Shown: positions 11,557 through 19,985, counted from the stretch's first letter. The stretch is 64,000 nt of DNA from Streptomyces sp. CA-278952 (GCF_028747205.1 NZ_CP112880.1:8095501-8159500); one strand, 5' to 3'. Numbers and translations: made by a program. Notes: a model not told the origin generated them from the sequence alone.

Positions 11557-12192
11557 TCAGACGCTCTCGCGGTCGGGCGGGGCGCTCAGCAGGCGGTGGA
11601 CAAGGACGCCCCAGCTGTCGGCCAGTGGGCGGCCTTCGGCCGAGGAGACGGGTCTGTCGGTCTCCGGCATGGCCAGGAACAGCAGCAGCGGCCCTTCGAG
11701 GGCGCCGGTCAGCTGGACGGCCAGGCTGTCCAGGTGTGGGAGATCGACCTCGGCCTGTCCCAGCAGGACGCGCAGGTGGACACGCGTGATCGACGCCGGG
11801 CCTGCGGGGACGGGCTGGTTCCGGTCGAGGGCGGCGCGGGCGACGCTGTGGTGGTCCAGCAGGAAGGCGATTCTGGCCTGCCCGTAGGCGACCATGCGGT
11901 CGAGCGCCGGCGCACCCGGGCCCAGGGGCGGCGGGCCGTGGAGCACCTGTTCCTGGAAGGCGCGGTCGTCGGCGTCGAGCAGGGCGCGGAAGATGCCGGC
12001 GCGGGTACCGAAGCGCCGGAAGACAGTGCCCTTGCCCAGGCCGGCGCGTTCGGCGAGGGCGTCCATCGTGACGCTGCAGGCTCCCCCGTCGGCCAGCATC
12101 TCCCGGACGGTCGCGAGGAGCAGCTCGCGGTTACGCACGGCGTCGGCGCGTTCGGGGCGGGGCCGGCCCAGAGGGATGAGGGGTCCGTTCAC
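11557..12192 (-). CDS. TetR/AcrR-family transcriptional regulator
   Basis: A 211-residue repressor-type protein. The N-terminal helix-turn-helix is clear (MDALAERAGLGKGTVFRRFG, residues ~43-62), preceded by the usual RNRELLLATVREMLADGG helix. The C-terminal ligand domain is not assignable. It is divergent from the FMN oxidoreductase at 12313 with 120 bp between them, holding an inverted repeat. It most likely represses the oxidoreductase and itself in response to an electrophile or quinone (inferred from context). Confidence 0.9.
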   Translation of the reverse strand: MNGPLIPLGRPRPERADAVRNRELLLATVREMLADGGACSVTMDALAERAGLGKGTVFRRFGTRAGIFRALLDADDRAFQEQVLHGPPPLGPGAPALDRMVAYGQARIAFLLDHHSVARAALDRNQPVPAGPASITRVHLRVLLGQAEVDLPHLDSLAVQLTGALEGPLLLFLAMPETDRPVSSAEGRPLADSWGVLVHRLLSAPPDRESV

Positions 12193-12217
12193 CTGTCCAA
12201 CCTACCGCCCTCCACAT

Positions 12218-12239
12218 TAAGCGGGGTATAGTCCGTTTA
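12218..12239. promoter_or_regulatory. candidate TetR operator
   Basis: Inverted repeat TAAGCGG - 8 bp - CCGTTTA (one mismatch between arms) between the divergent TetR and oxidoreductase genes, overlapping GGTATAGT, which could serve as a -10 element. Length and placement suit a TetR dimer site. Confidence 0.55.
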
Positions 12240-12312
12240 TGGCGGCGGCGAGGTGCCCGTCCCGGGCCTTCCCGCCGACCGCCCTCCACGACTGCCCTTG
12301 AGGAGTTCCCCC

Positions 12313-12945
12313 ATGAACCTGTTCCGTCTGGACGCGAGCATCTTTCCGACCACTTCGGCCAGCGCCGAATTGGCCTCCCTGGTCGAGGCCGAGTGGACTG
12401 CCGCACACCCCGGCGCCACCGTGACGCGACGGCACATCGCCACGGACCCCCTCCCCTCCGAGGCCTGGGCCCTGGCGACCACGGCCGGCTTCACCCCCGA
12501 GGCGGACCGGAGCCCGGCTCAACGCGACGCGGCGGCTCTCGCTGCCACGCTCGTGGAGGAGCTGCGCGACGCGGACGCGGTTGTCCTCGCGGTGCCGTTC
12601 TACAACTTCGGGGTCTCCCAGCACTTCAAGGCCTGGGTCGATCTCGTGATCGCCGGAGCCGGCCCCACCGACCCGGTGCTCAAGGGCAAGCCCACCGCCC
12701 TGATCACGACCATCGGCGGCGGCTACAGCTCCGGCACGCCGCGCGAAGGATGGGACCACTCCACCTCGTACCTTGAGCGCATCATCCGTGATGTGTGGCA
12801 GGCCGACCTCACCCTGGTCAAGCGCGAGCTGACCCTGGCCGCCACCAATCCGGCCATGGAGCAGCTGCGGGACCTCGCGGACCAGCGCCACACCATCGCC
12901 AAGGAGCAGGCACGCGAGGCCGGACTCGCCCTGGTCGGCAACTGA
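12313..12945 (+). CDS. FMN-dependent NAD(P)H oxidoreductase (AzoR/flavodoxin-like family)
   Basis: A 210-residue flavodoxin-fold enzyme, expected to reduce quinones or azo compounds using NAD(P)H and FMN. The N-terminal phosphate loop is LDASIFPTTSAS, the mid-protein motif is AVPFYNFGVSQHFKAWVD (residues ~95-112, typical of the AzoR family), and ITTIGGGYSSG follows. The ATG at 12313 has AGGAG about 8 bp upstream; the longer in-frame reading lacks a ribosome site. Divergent partner of the TetR gene. Confidence 0.88.
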   Translation: MNLFRLDASIFPTTSASAELASLVEAEWTAAHPGATVTRRHIATDPLPSEAWALATTAGFTPEADRSPAQRDAAALAATLVEELRDADAVVLAVPFYNFGVSQHFKAWVDLVIAGAGPTDPVLKGKPTALITTIGGGYSSGTPREGWDHSTSYLERIIRDVWQADLTLVKRELTLAATNPAMEQLRDLADQRHTIAKEQAREAGLALVGN

Positions 12946-12999
12946 CGCGGCCCACCGGCTGACGTGATCACCAGGGGCGGCCGGTTTCTCCCGTCGCCG

Positions 13000-13196
13000 G
13001 GTGCTCGGCGTGGTCGTCGCGCCTGCCGCACGGTGAGCAGGGGTTCGAGCAGCCGGGTCCCGGGGCCGGGGATCTGGGTGGTGCCGGCAACGGCAAAGGG
13101 GCCACCGCGGACGTCGCAGGTGACGAGCGGTGTGGCGAGGTGTCCGCAGGCGTCGTGGCGGACGTGGGCGGATGGCCCGGCAGGGGACGAAGTCAA
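13000..13196 (-). pseudogene. possible C-terminal relic of an HxlR-type regulator
   Basis: The frame contains HDACGHLATPLVTCDVRGGP and then PGPGTRLLEP, which resembles the Cys-containing tail of winged-helix HxlR-like regulators; the second zinc-type pair is degenerate (CDVR where CDxC is expected). No DNA-binding domain precedes it. Low confidence. Confidence 0.28.
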
Positions 13197-13233
13197 TACC
13201 TACTGACACATCTCACGTCGGAACCACTGAGGT

Positions 13234-13261
13234 GTGCGGCTACCGACGCCGGACCGAGACC
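13234..13261. repeat. 28-bp direct repeat, copy 1
   Basis: GTGCGGCTACCGACGCCGGA continuing to 13261 matches 19678-19705 at 26 of 28 positions in the same orientation. Either it is a boundary of a 6.4-kb segment, or it is the shared start of two relics that encode CGYRRRTET. Confidence 0.6.
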
Positions 13262-13286
13262 CTACCGGGGGCGGCCGGACTAGTCA

Positions 13287-13690
13287 CCGCGACCTGGGCC
13301 GCCGTGCTGGACGACCGAACCGACGTCGACGCCGTCACCGCCGGCGTCCGGGCGTCGATGGAAGCCGATATCGAGCGCACCCGGGGTGAGTTCCCGGACT
13401 CGGTGGAACCAGGCGAGCCGGACCCAAACCCGATCGGTGCGGCATCCGTCCTCGTCCACCGCGCTCCAGGCCGTGGAAACGCCGCTGCCGGACTACCGCA
13501 GCAGCGCGCTGGGGCGGCTCGGGTGGACCGAGGCAGCCGAAGGGGAAGCCCGGGGGCCTACAAGACCGAGCAGGGGCGCCGCTGGTTCCGACACAACCCG
13601 ACCGGTGCGGACGCTATCGCGGCGGCGACGAAGGCCGCCGACACCGCCCGGGTGCGCGCTGCCGAGTACCTGCTCGCAACGGGGCTGAAG
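13287..13690 (+). pseudogene. frameshifted relic of unknown gene
   Basis: Coding-like peptide stretches follow one another but change frame twice: DDRTDVDAVTAGVRASMEAD, then LPDYRSSALGRLGWTEAAEG, then GRRWFRHNPTGADAIAAATK. Third-position GC bias is strong in each block. I do not recognise the family. It precedes a DUF721 gene, so it may belong to a plasmid maintenance or transfer region. Confidence 0.4.
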
Positions 13691-13810
13691 CAGCGGGGCG
13701 AGCAGACCGCTGCCCGGACCGATCAGGCCCCGGCCGTACCGTGGACGGACCGGCTGCCCGAGCTCGCCGCCCGCCCGCCCGCTGGACGGCGACGCCGGGG
13801 CGGTGATCGC

Positions 13811-14195
13811 ATGACCACCGAGTCGGAGCCGGGCGGCGTCGACCTCGCACGCCAGGCCCTGCTCGCGGCCAGGGATGCGGCGAAGAAGAACGGCGCCACC
13901 AACAAGAAGCCGAAGCGGCGCACCAACTCCACCACCGCCGTACGGCGCGAGGGCCGTGAACCGCTCGGGCTCGGCAGTGCGATCAGCCGGATGATGACCG
14001 AACGCGGCATCGCCGCCCCGGCCGCCGCCGGCAGCGTCCTCGGCCACTTCGCCACCATCCGCACCGCGACCGTGCCCGAACTAACCGGCCGTGTTCGGGG
14101 CGCGGCGTTCGACACGGACACCGGCCGCCCGGTCGTCCCCGACGCCCCGGCGGTCGGCACACAACTGCGCTGGAGCGCACCGAAGCTGATCGCAG
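13811..14195 (+). pseudogene. DUF721 (DciA-like) protein, 3'-truncated
   Basis: Begins MTTESEPGGVDLARQALLAA and contains LGSAISRMMTERGIAAPAAA and GTQLRWSAPKLIAA, the three blocks expected in actinobacterial DUF721 proteins. DciA-type proteins help load the replicative helicase. The similarity stops abruptly at about 14195, where an arsC fragment on the other strand begins, so the natural C-terminus is missing. ATG 13811 is at the natural family start, although the frame is open upstream. Confidence 0.6.
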
Positions 14196-14196
14196 C

Positions 14197-14299
14197 GGCC
14201 AGCGAGGTCCCCGGCCAGGTGGGCCAGCGGGGCGGCGGCCATCTGGGAGCGGCCGGCGTTGTAGACGCAGACGTACAGCACGGACGGCTTGCCGGCCAT
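14197..14299 (-). pseudogene. arsC: arsenate reductase/LMW phosphatase N-terminal fragment
   Basis: Starts with a good site (AGGAGAGAACG before ATG 14297-14299) and encodes SVLYVCVYNAGRSQMAAAPL, the C-x5-R-S phosphate-binding loop of ArsC-type reductases, usually CVHNAGRSQMA. Similarity ends after about 34 residues at the junction with the DUF721 relic. A promoter-proximal fragment of a lost ars gene. Confidence 0.7.
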
Positions 14300-14481
14300 G
14301 GTGATCGTTCTCTCCTGGTGCGGCGGAGACCGGACCGGTCCGGGGGCGTGGCCACCCCACCGTGGGCTGGGAGGGTGCACGACCGGCTCTGGACGTACGC
14401 AGATACGCCCGGCTTCGCACGGCCTGACGGGTGGGCGCCGACGAACACGAGCGATAACAGGCGAGCGCATGCATAAGGCCT

Positions 14482-14510
14482 TTGCAATAGTGCGCGCCTG
14501 CAAGTAATAT
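14482..14510 (+). promoter_or_regulatory. sigma70-type promoter of the aldo/keto reductase
   Basis: TTGCAA (14482-14487), 17-bp spacer, TAATAT (14505-14510): an unusually good housekeeping-type match for this genome. TTGCA and TGCAA also form an inverted repeat across the spacer (14482-14503), so a repressor could bind here. The leader carries a small hairpin around GCATCCAGATGC. Confidence 0.65.
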
Positions 14511-14595
14511 TCTCATGTGTAAAGCGCGCTGCATCCAGATGCGGCGCTCACACGGGCCACTCCGGCCCCCCACACCACTCGCAAAGGCCCCTCTC

Positions 14596-15606
14596 ATGTC
14601 TCTCAAGAACCTCCTTCCCGGCCGCCTCGGCTTCGGCACCGCCCCGCTCGGCAACATGTTCCGCGCGATTCCCGACGACGAGGCCCGCACCACCGTCGAG
14701 GCCGCCTGGGGCCACGGCGTCCGCTTCTACGACACCGCTCCCTTCTACGGCGCCGGTCTTGCCGAGGAGCGGCTCGGGGAGGTCCTGGCGGCCAAGCCGC
14801 GCGACTCGTACGTCCTGTCCAGCAAGGTCGGGCGGGTCATTCTCGACGAGCACGAGACGGACGTCCCCGACTTCGGCGAGAAGGGAGGCCTGTTCGAGCA
14901 CGGCAACCCCAACAAGGTCGTCCACGAGTGGACCGCCGAGGCCACCGAGCGCTCCATCGAGGACAGTCTCAAGCGCCTGGGCACCGACCGGCTGGACATC
15001 GTCTGGGTCCACGACATCGCCCAGGACTTCCACGGCGACGCGTGGATCGGCAAGTTCGAGGAGGCCCGCACCGGCGCCTTCCGCGTCCTGTCCCGGCTGC
15101 GCGACGAGGGCGTGATCAGGGCCTGGGGCCTGGGTGTCAACAAGACCGAGCCCATCGAGTTGGCCCTCGCCCTCGACGAGCCGCAGCCCGACGGCTTCCT
15201 CCTCGCCGGCCGCTACACCCTCCTCGACCACGAGCACGCCCTCCAGCGCCTGCTGCCCATGGCACAGGAGCAGGGCGTCGACATGGTCGTCGGCGGTCCG
15301 TACAGCTCTGGAATCCTCGCCGGCGGCACCCACTTCGAGTACCAGCAGGCCCCCGCCGAGATCATCGAGCGCGTCGACAAGCTCAAGGCGCTGGCTGCCG
15401 AGCACGGCGTCAGCATCAAAGCCGCCGCCCTGCAGTTCGCCCTCGCCCACCCGGCATCCGCAGCCGTCATTCCCGGCGCCACCCGTCCCAGCCGCATCGC
15501 CGAGGACACCGCGGCGCTGACCGAGACGATCCCCGCCGCGTTCTGGACCGGTCTGCGCGCCGCCGGCCTGGTCAGCCCGGCCGCCCCGCTCCCGAACGAC
15601 GCCTGA
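14596..15606 (+). CDS. aldo/keto reductase
   Basis: A 336-residue (alpha/beta)8 NAD(P)H-dependent oxidoreductase of the AKR superfamily, closest in layout to D-threo-aldose/L-fucose dehydrogenases. The catalytic Asp/Tyr block is FYDTAPFYGAGLAEERLG (residues ~44-61), SSKVG carries the Lys, and the His sits in WVHDIAQDF. Near the C-terminus VIPGATRPSRI matches the cofactor-phosphate binding loop. The start at ATG 14596 gives the normal family N-terminus (LPGRLGFGTAPLGNMF); upstream in-frame codons would add an unlikely Cys-rich leader. A strong promoter lies upstream. Confidence 0.93.
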   Translation: MSLKNLLPGRLGFGTAPLGNMFRAIPDDEARTTVEAAWGHGVRFYDTAPFYGAGLAEERLGEVLAAKPRDSYVLSSKVGRVILDEHETDVPDFGEKGGLFEHGNPNKVVHEWTAEATERSIEDSLKRLGTDRLDIVWVHDIAQDFHGDAWIGKFEEARTGAFRVLSRLRDEGVIRAWGLGVNKTEPIELALALDEPQPDGFLLAGRYTLLDHEHALQRLLPMAQEQGVDMVVGGPYSSGILAGGTHFEYQQAPAEIIERVDKLKALAAEHGVSIKAAALQFALAHPASAAVIPGATRPSRIAEDTAALTETIPAAFWTGLRAAGLVSPAAPLPNDA

Positions 15607-15850
15607 CCCCCCCCGTTACCTTTTTCGTGGCTCCGCAACGGGGCCTCCGGCCTTCGGGTCCGGCATGACTTCCCCCCCTTGTTGTTCATGATCCGGGGGG
15701 TGGTGTCACCGGGTCCGGAGGCATCGACGGACCGCTGATGAGGGGCTTGAGCACCGGCTTCACCCGAGCCGGAAGAGCTCTCCGTAACGTGGATGTGGCA
15801 GCTCGGTGCCGAGGCAAGGCCGGACGAAAGTGTGATGGAGGGGCCTGCGC
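15607..15850 (+). ncRNA. putative IS110 bridge-RNA region (left end)
   Basis: Non-coding DNA upstream of the transposase, highly similar to the same region of copy 2 and rich in paired segments (for example CCGGCCTTCGGGTCCGG near 15647-15663 and GTGGCTCCGCAACGGGGCC near 15626). IS110-group elements encode a bridge RNA here that guides donor and target recognition. Exact RNA ends and loops were not determined. Confidence 0.5.
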
Positions 15851-17053
15851 GTGATCGACACCGGCGACATCGACGTCTTCCTCGGCCTGGACGTCGGTAA
15901 GGGCGAACACCACGCCACCGCCGTCACTCCGGCCGGCAAGAAAGCGTTCGACAAGCGCCTGCCCAACACCGAACCCAAGCTCCGCGAGCTCTTCGCGAAG
16001 CTGCAGGCCAAGCACGGGACGGTACTGGTCGTGGTCGATCAGCCGGCCTCGATCGGCGCCCTGCCGCTGGCGGTCGCACGGGACATGGGCTGCCCGGTCG
16101 CCTACCTGCCCGGGCTGACAATGCGGCGGATTGCCGACCTCTACCCAGGTGAGGCGAAGACGGACGCGAAGGACGCGTTCATCATCGCGGACGCGGCTCG
16201 CGCTATGCCGCACACGCTGCGGGCGATCGACGGCGAGGACGAGACGATCGCCGATCTGGAGATGATCGTGGGCTTCGACGACGATCTCGCAGGGGAAGCG
16301 ACCAGGGTTGCGAACCGGCTGCACGGCCTGCTGACCCAGATCCACCCTTCGTTGGAGCGGGTGCTGGGGCCGCGATTGCAGCACCCGGCCATCCTCACGC
16401 TGCTGGAACGGTTCGGCTCCCCGGACCAGATACGCAAGGCCGGACGTCGGCGACTGGTCACGCTGCTGCGGCCGAAGGCCCCGCGGATGGCCGAGCGCCT
16501 GGTCGAGGAGATCTTCGCCGCCCTGGACGAGCAGACCGTGACGGTCCCTGGCACCGAGGCGGCCGCGTTGATCGTCCCGAGCCTGGCCGGATCCCTGGCC
16601 GCTGTCCTTGACCAGCGGAAACTGCTGGCCGGGCGGATCGAGGAACTCCTGGATGCCCACCCTCTTTCCAAGGTCCTGGCCTCGATGCCGGGAGTCGGCG
16701 TCAGGACCGGAGCCCGGATCCTGATCGAGGTCGGCGACGGCAGCACCTTCCCGACCGCCGGCCACCTCGCCGCCTACGCAGGTCTCGCCCCGGCAACCCG
16801 GAGCTCGGGCTCCTCGATTCGCGGCGAACAGCCTTCCCGGAGAGGAAACAAGCAGCTCAAACGGGCCTTCTTCCTCTCCGCGTTCGCCGCCTTGGCCGAC
16901 CCTGCATCGCGGGCCTACTACGACAAGAAGATCGCCCAAGGGAAGCACCACACCCAGGCCCTGCTCTGCCTCGCCAGACGCCGGGCCGACGTCCTGTTCG
17001 CGATGCTCCGCGACGGAACCTTCTACGAGCCCCAACCCGCTGCGGCCAGGTGA
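15851..17053 (+). CDS. IS110-family transposase
   Basis: A 400-residue DEDD recombinase. The N-terminal RuvC-like domain opens with FLGLDVGKGEHHA (first Asp) and includes VVVDQPASIGALPL and YPGEAKTDAKDAFI. The C-terminal transposase_20 domain contains LASMPGVGVRTGARILIEVG and YAGLAPATRSSGSS, the Ser-rich block holding the catalytic serine. Length and domain order are normal, so it should be active. Start: ATG is not available at 15851 (GTG ATC GAC); a GTG start is used. Confidence 0.93.
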   Translation: MIDTGDIDVFLGLDVGKGEHHATAVTPAGKKAFDKRLPNTEPKLRELFAKLQAKHGTVLVVVDQPASIGALPLAVARDMGCPVAYLPGLTMRRIADLYPGEAKTDAKDAFIIADAARAMPHTLRAIDGEDETIADLEMIVGFDDDLAGEATRVANRLHGLLTQIHPSLERVLGPRLQHPAILTLLERFGSPDQIRKAGRRRLVTLLRPKAPRMAERLVEEIFAALDEQTVTVPGTEAAALIVPSLAGSLAAVLDQRKLLAGRIEELLDAHPLSKVLASMPGVGVRTGARILIEVGDGSTFPTAGHLAAYAGLAPATRSSGSSIRGEQPSRRGNKQLKRAFFLSAFAALADPASRAYYDKKIAQGKHHTQALLCLARRRADVLFAMLRDGTFYEPQPAAAR

Positions 17054-17071
17054 GGAGTCCAGACTGCTCGA

Positions 17072-17305
17072 TCAGTCCTCCGGCCGAAGCCGCTGCCGAG
17101 CCGCCTCAAGCCGCTGGTCATAATCAGGCGCGAACAGATCAGGAAGCGCCTTGTCGAGCGTTCCGGCAATCCGATGGATCGGCGCCCAGACCGCCGGATC
17201 GTCGACAACGCGGCTGAGGTCCGTCATCTGGAGCTTCTCCAGCCAGTGCAACAGCACCAGTGCCTCGTCACTCGTGAGCTTGACCGTCACCTGACTACCA
17301 CCCAT
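17072..17305 (-). CDS. conserved hypothetical protein (77 aa)
   Basis: Soluble, acidic small protein: VKLTSDEALVLLHWLEKLQM at the start, then a helical C-half ending RLEAARQRLRPED. Similar small proteins with a DEALVL...W...RL pattern are, from memory, common single genes in Streptomyces; function unknown. ATG 17303-17305 is preferred over an upstream Arg-rich extension that would run into the next promoter. Confidence 0.6.
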   Translation of the reverse strand: MGGSQVTVKLTSDEALVLLHWLEKLQMTDLSRVVDDPAVWAPIHRIAGTLDKALPDLFAPDYDQRLEAARQRLRPED

Positions 17306-17415
17306 GCACACCCCTACGGCTCGGCCCGCCCTTGACCGCACGAACCTACTGGCCTTGGACCTTGACCAAACACATAGGGGCACCCCCCTTCCCCCACAGC
17401 AACAGGAGCACCACC

Positions 17416-17835
17416 ATGGCTTCCACGTCCGTCTCCCGCATCGTCCCCGCTTCCCCCCAGGAGGTCTGGAACCTCATCGGCGGCTTCGACGCCCTCCCGG
17501 ACTGGCTCCCGTACATCCCCGAGAGCACAGCCCTCGAAGGCGGTCGTGTCCGCCGCCTCGCCAACCCCGACGGCGACGTCATCATCGAGCGCCTGGTCGA
17601 CTTCAACGAGGCGGAACGCCACTACAGCTACGCCATCCTCGAAGCGCCGTTCCCCGTCGACGGCTACGTCTCCACCCTCCGCGTCCACACGGTCCCCGGC
17701 CGCAACGACATCGCCGAGGTGCAGTGGTCCGGCCGCTTCAACCCCCAGGACGCCACCGAGCAAGAAGTCGTCGACCTCTTCACCGGCATCTACACCAGCG
17801 GCCTCGACGCCCTCCACCAGACCCTCGCCGTCTGA
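17416..17835 (+). CDS. SRPBCC-family protein (polyketide cyclase/START-like)
   Basis: 139 residues with the SRPBCC ligand-binding pattern: SRIVPASPQEVWNLIGGFDA at the N-terminus, LPDWLPYIPESTALEGG, then ERHYSYAILEAPFPVDGYVS. These proteins bind small hydrophobic ligands in a helix-grip fold; this subgroup is often annotated as polyketide cyclase or MxaD-like. The start ATG follows AGGAGCACCACC. It is monocistronic, with no neighbour suggesting the ligand. Confidence 0.85.
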   Translation: MASTSVSRIVPASPQEVWNLIGGFDALPDWLPYIPESTALEGGRVRRLANPDGDVIIERLVDFNEAERHYSYAILEAPFPVDGYVSTLRVHTVPGRNDIAEVQWSGRFNPQDATEQEVVDLFTGIYTSGLDALHQTLAV

Positions 17836-17964
17836 GAATCCGCCGCACCCGCTGATCTATATGAACCGGCTCATGTCCCGCCGCCACATCCGCCGCCGCA
17901 TGAACTGGACGCGCCGACACCGCAGCCGCTGGCCCAGCCGGAGGCGGCCGTGGAGCTTGTACCG

Positions 17965-18090
17965 GCAGCCCGCTCCGGTCCAGGCGCACGATCGCCCCTT
18001 CCCAGACCCGCAGCAGGCCCAGGCGCTCATGTCCGTGCCACGCGAACTTCGCCACCGCGACCTTCGAGGAACGCTCCAGCGCCGCCCCCG
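17965..18090 (-). pseudogene. ku: Ku (DNA end-binding) protein fragment
   Basis: About 40 codons reading ERSSKVAVAKFAWHGHERLG and then LLRVWEGAIV, the central Ku bridge segment (normally KVA-x-A-KF-x-x-R-x-R-E-x-L). No Ku sequence remains on either side. An isolated relic next to an esterase relic. Confidence 0.55.
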
Positions 18091-18164
18091 TGCGGCGGGA
18101 AATGCGTATGGGCCCATCGTCCTGCTGCGGCACCGCGCTGGGGCACCCCTGGCAGCCCCGGTGA

Positions 18165-18758
18165 GCCAGTCGGCGACCGGGCGCGGGGGATCCGCGCGAA
18201 GGTCCAGGAGATAGTCGCCGCCCATGGAGTCCAGGACCGACTCCACCAGGGGCGGGGCGGGCCGGGGCACCCGATGGGGCCGGGCGTCGCTGTACGTGGC
18301 CAGTCGAGGGGGACCAGAACAGCACCTTGTGACCGGTGTTCCGGTACCACCAAGCGGCGTTCTCGGCGAACGCCCTTTCGTAGTAGCCCCGGAGGAGGGC
18401 GAGTACCTCTTCGGTGCGGGCGAATGGCTCCGTGGCCTCCAGCAGCGAGACCGGGTCCCCGGTGCCGGTGCGGGGGTAGGTGTCGAGCAGCACGCAGAGC
18501 GTCCAGTCCTGGTCGAGGGCGACAGCCCGGAATACGGCCTCGTCGACCAGGAGCCGGGCAATGCGCACCCGCATGGCGAAGAGTTCATGCGCTCCGCGTC
18601 CCGGCGCCGTATCCCACCACAGCCGTGTCTTCCCCGAGCATGCCCAAGAGAGGCCGCAGGTCCTCCAACGGCGCCAGGGGGTCAACGGTCGTCAAGGAGT
18701 ACGCCGTGCTTTTGATCCAGTTCCGAACCGGCGCATGTCGTTGTGCTGGGAGTGTCAT
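18165..18758 (-). pseudogene. erythromycin-esterase-like protein, frameshifted and internally deleted
   Basis: Three frames carry ordered pieces of one protein: LEDLRPLLGMLGEDTAVVGY then GAGTRSA (18590-18758), HELFAMRVRIARLLVDEAVF with LLDTYPRTGTGDP (about 18400-18590), NAAWWYRNTGHKVLFWSP (about 18310-18370) and GGDYLLDLRADPP (about 18200). Erythromycin esterase homologues normally exceed 400 residues and hydrolyse or rearrange macrocycle-like substrates; here the middle is missing and the frames are broken. ATG 18756-18758 is the probable original start. Confidence 0.65.
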
Positions 18759-18866
18759 GAGGACACTCTCGTAGCTCAAGTCTGGCTGAGGCCAAGCACC
18801 GCCGTCACCGGGCTCCTTCCCTGCGGACGGACCCCAGCCGGTCCGATCCGAGGTTAAAACTCGAGC

Positions 18867-19355
18867 TCAGGGTCCGGTGAGCCCGATGGTGGCGGTGGTG
18901 GTCCTTTCTCCGTCTGCCCGCCAGAAGGTCTGTACGCGGTCGGTGATCGCATGCACGATGCGTTGCCTCAGTCCGTCCACTTGTCTGCCTCCGGGGGGCG
19001 GTCCCGGCGGCGATGACGGCTGGTACGGCCGGGTTGACGTGTCGTAGGACCCAGTGACGCTGATCGTCACCCCCGAACGGTCGAGGGTGCAGGTGAGTTC
19101 GCAGGAGGCTCCAGGTGTACTGCGTGTCAGGGCGTCGGTGATCAGTTCGGAGGCGACCAGTAGGGCGTTCTCCACCCCGCACCTGTGGGCTGCGCGGAAG
19201 CGGGCGTCGGGGGCGCAGAGCAAGGGGTGCAGGGCGAGTTCCACTTCGCTCCGGGCGTGGGCCGCCGACCGCGGCCGACAAGTCTGCCCTCCAGGGCCGT
19301 CATCGGAGGCGTCGGCGGAGTGGGGATCGGTCGGGTCTCGATTCGCGGGACTCAT
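18867..19355 (-). CDS. ATP-binding protein of the RsbW/SpoIIAB (HATPase_c) type
   Basis: A 162-residue protein resembling the many Streptomyces anti-sigma-like ATPases. The N-box region is ENALLVASELITDALTRS (residues ~62-79) and a beta-hairpin follows (CELTCTLDRSGVTISVTG). The second ATP-lid motif (G-x-GL) is weak: GGRQVDGLRQRIV. These proteins bind or phosphorylate anti-sigma antagonists. N-box Asn is replaced by Asp (ELITDA), so kinase activity is doubtful. Confidence 0.6.
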   Translation of the reverse strand: MSPANRDPTDPHSADASDDGPGGQTCRPRSAAHARSEVELALHPLLCAPDARFRAAHRCGVENALLVASELITDALTRSTPGASCELTCTLDRSGVTISVTGSYDTSTRPYQPSSPPGPPPGGRQVDGLRQRIVHAITDRVQTFWRADGERTTTATIGLTGP

Positions 19356-19985
19356 GACCCCCGCCTACCCCGCCCGGCCGGACCATGCGGAAAGAGCAGA
19401 GTGGAAAATGCCTTGCGCCTCAGTGGTCCGCGACCGGGCGCACGGGGCCACTCGGAGAAGAGTCATCGTGTCGCCACCGGACACTGCACGAGCGATGCCA
19501 CGCAGATCGGGCGACGTCCTGGTCGTGCTCGTGCTCCTGGTGGCGCCTGCCGGCCCCGGCAGGGATGCCGCAGCGGTGTCGCGGCGGGAGCACGCAGCCG
19601 CGGCTGCCGCGGAGGCGGTCCGGCAAGCGCTGGCGCGCGGGGACTGCGGGGCAGCAGAGCGGTGGGCTGTGTGAATCGTGCGGCTACCGGCGACGGACCG
19701 AGACCTTGATCAATCCTCGCTGCCACATCCACTGCCATGGCCAGCCTCGGAGGTGCGCACGGCAAACGCCGGCCTGGCGCGGACGGGGCGCCTGAGCAGA
19801 CAGCGATGACAGGCAGGAGGTGGCGCGCGACGTGCCGGGGAAACCGTTTCTGGTCGAATGCAGAGCTCCCGTGCTGGTCAAGTAGGCCGCGCCTCTTGTG
19901 GCCCGCTGAGGGTCACACCAAGGATCGGACGCCCGGCGGAGCACGTGCGGGGCGGTGCCGCAGCCATGCAGAAGGAGACGAGAGC
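19356..19985. other. 630-bp stretch with no secure gene
   Basis: Contains a weak plus-strand frame (Ala-rich, MPRRSGDVLVVLVLLVAPAG near 19497) ending at 19674 and the second copy of the 28-bp repeat followed by CGYRRRTETL and a His/Cys-rich stretch (PRCHIHCHGQPRRC, 19706-19760). Neither is recognised. Confidence 0.4.
19678..19705. repeat. 28-bp direct repeat, copy 2
   Basis: Same orientation as 13234-13261, 26 of 28 identical; the mismatches are in the middle (GGCGAC versus GACGCC context). Confidence 0.6.

Larger units (their letters stand above)
15607..17071 (+). mobile_element. IS110-family insertion sequence, copy 1
   Basis: An intact transposase with about 240 bp of conserved upstream non-coding DNA. 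The left limit is set by similarity to copy 2 (27416-27600), which begins at the C-run plus TTACCTTTTT. The right limit is only approximate, because copy 1 does not share the right-end sequence of copies 2 and 3 and the next gene ends at 17072. No terminal inverted repeats or target duplication are seen, as expected for IS110. Confidence 0.75.
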
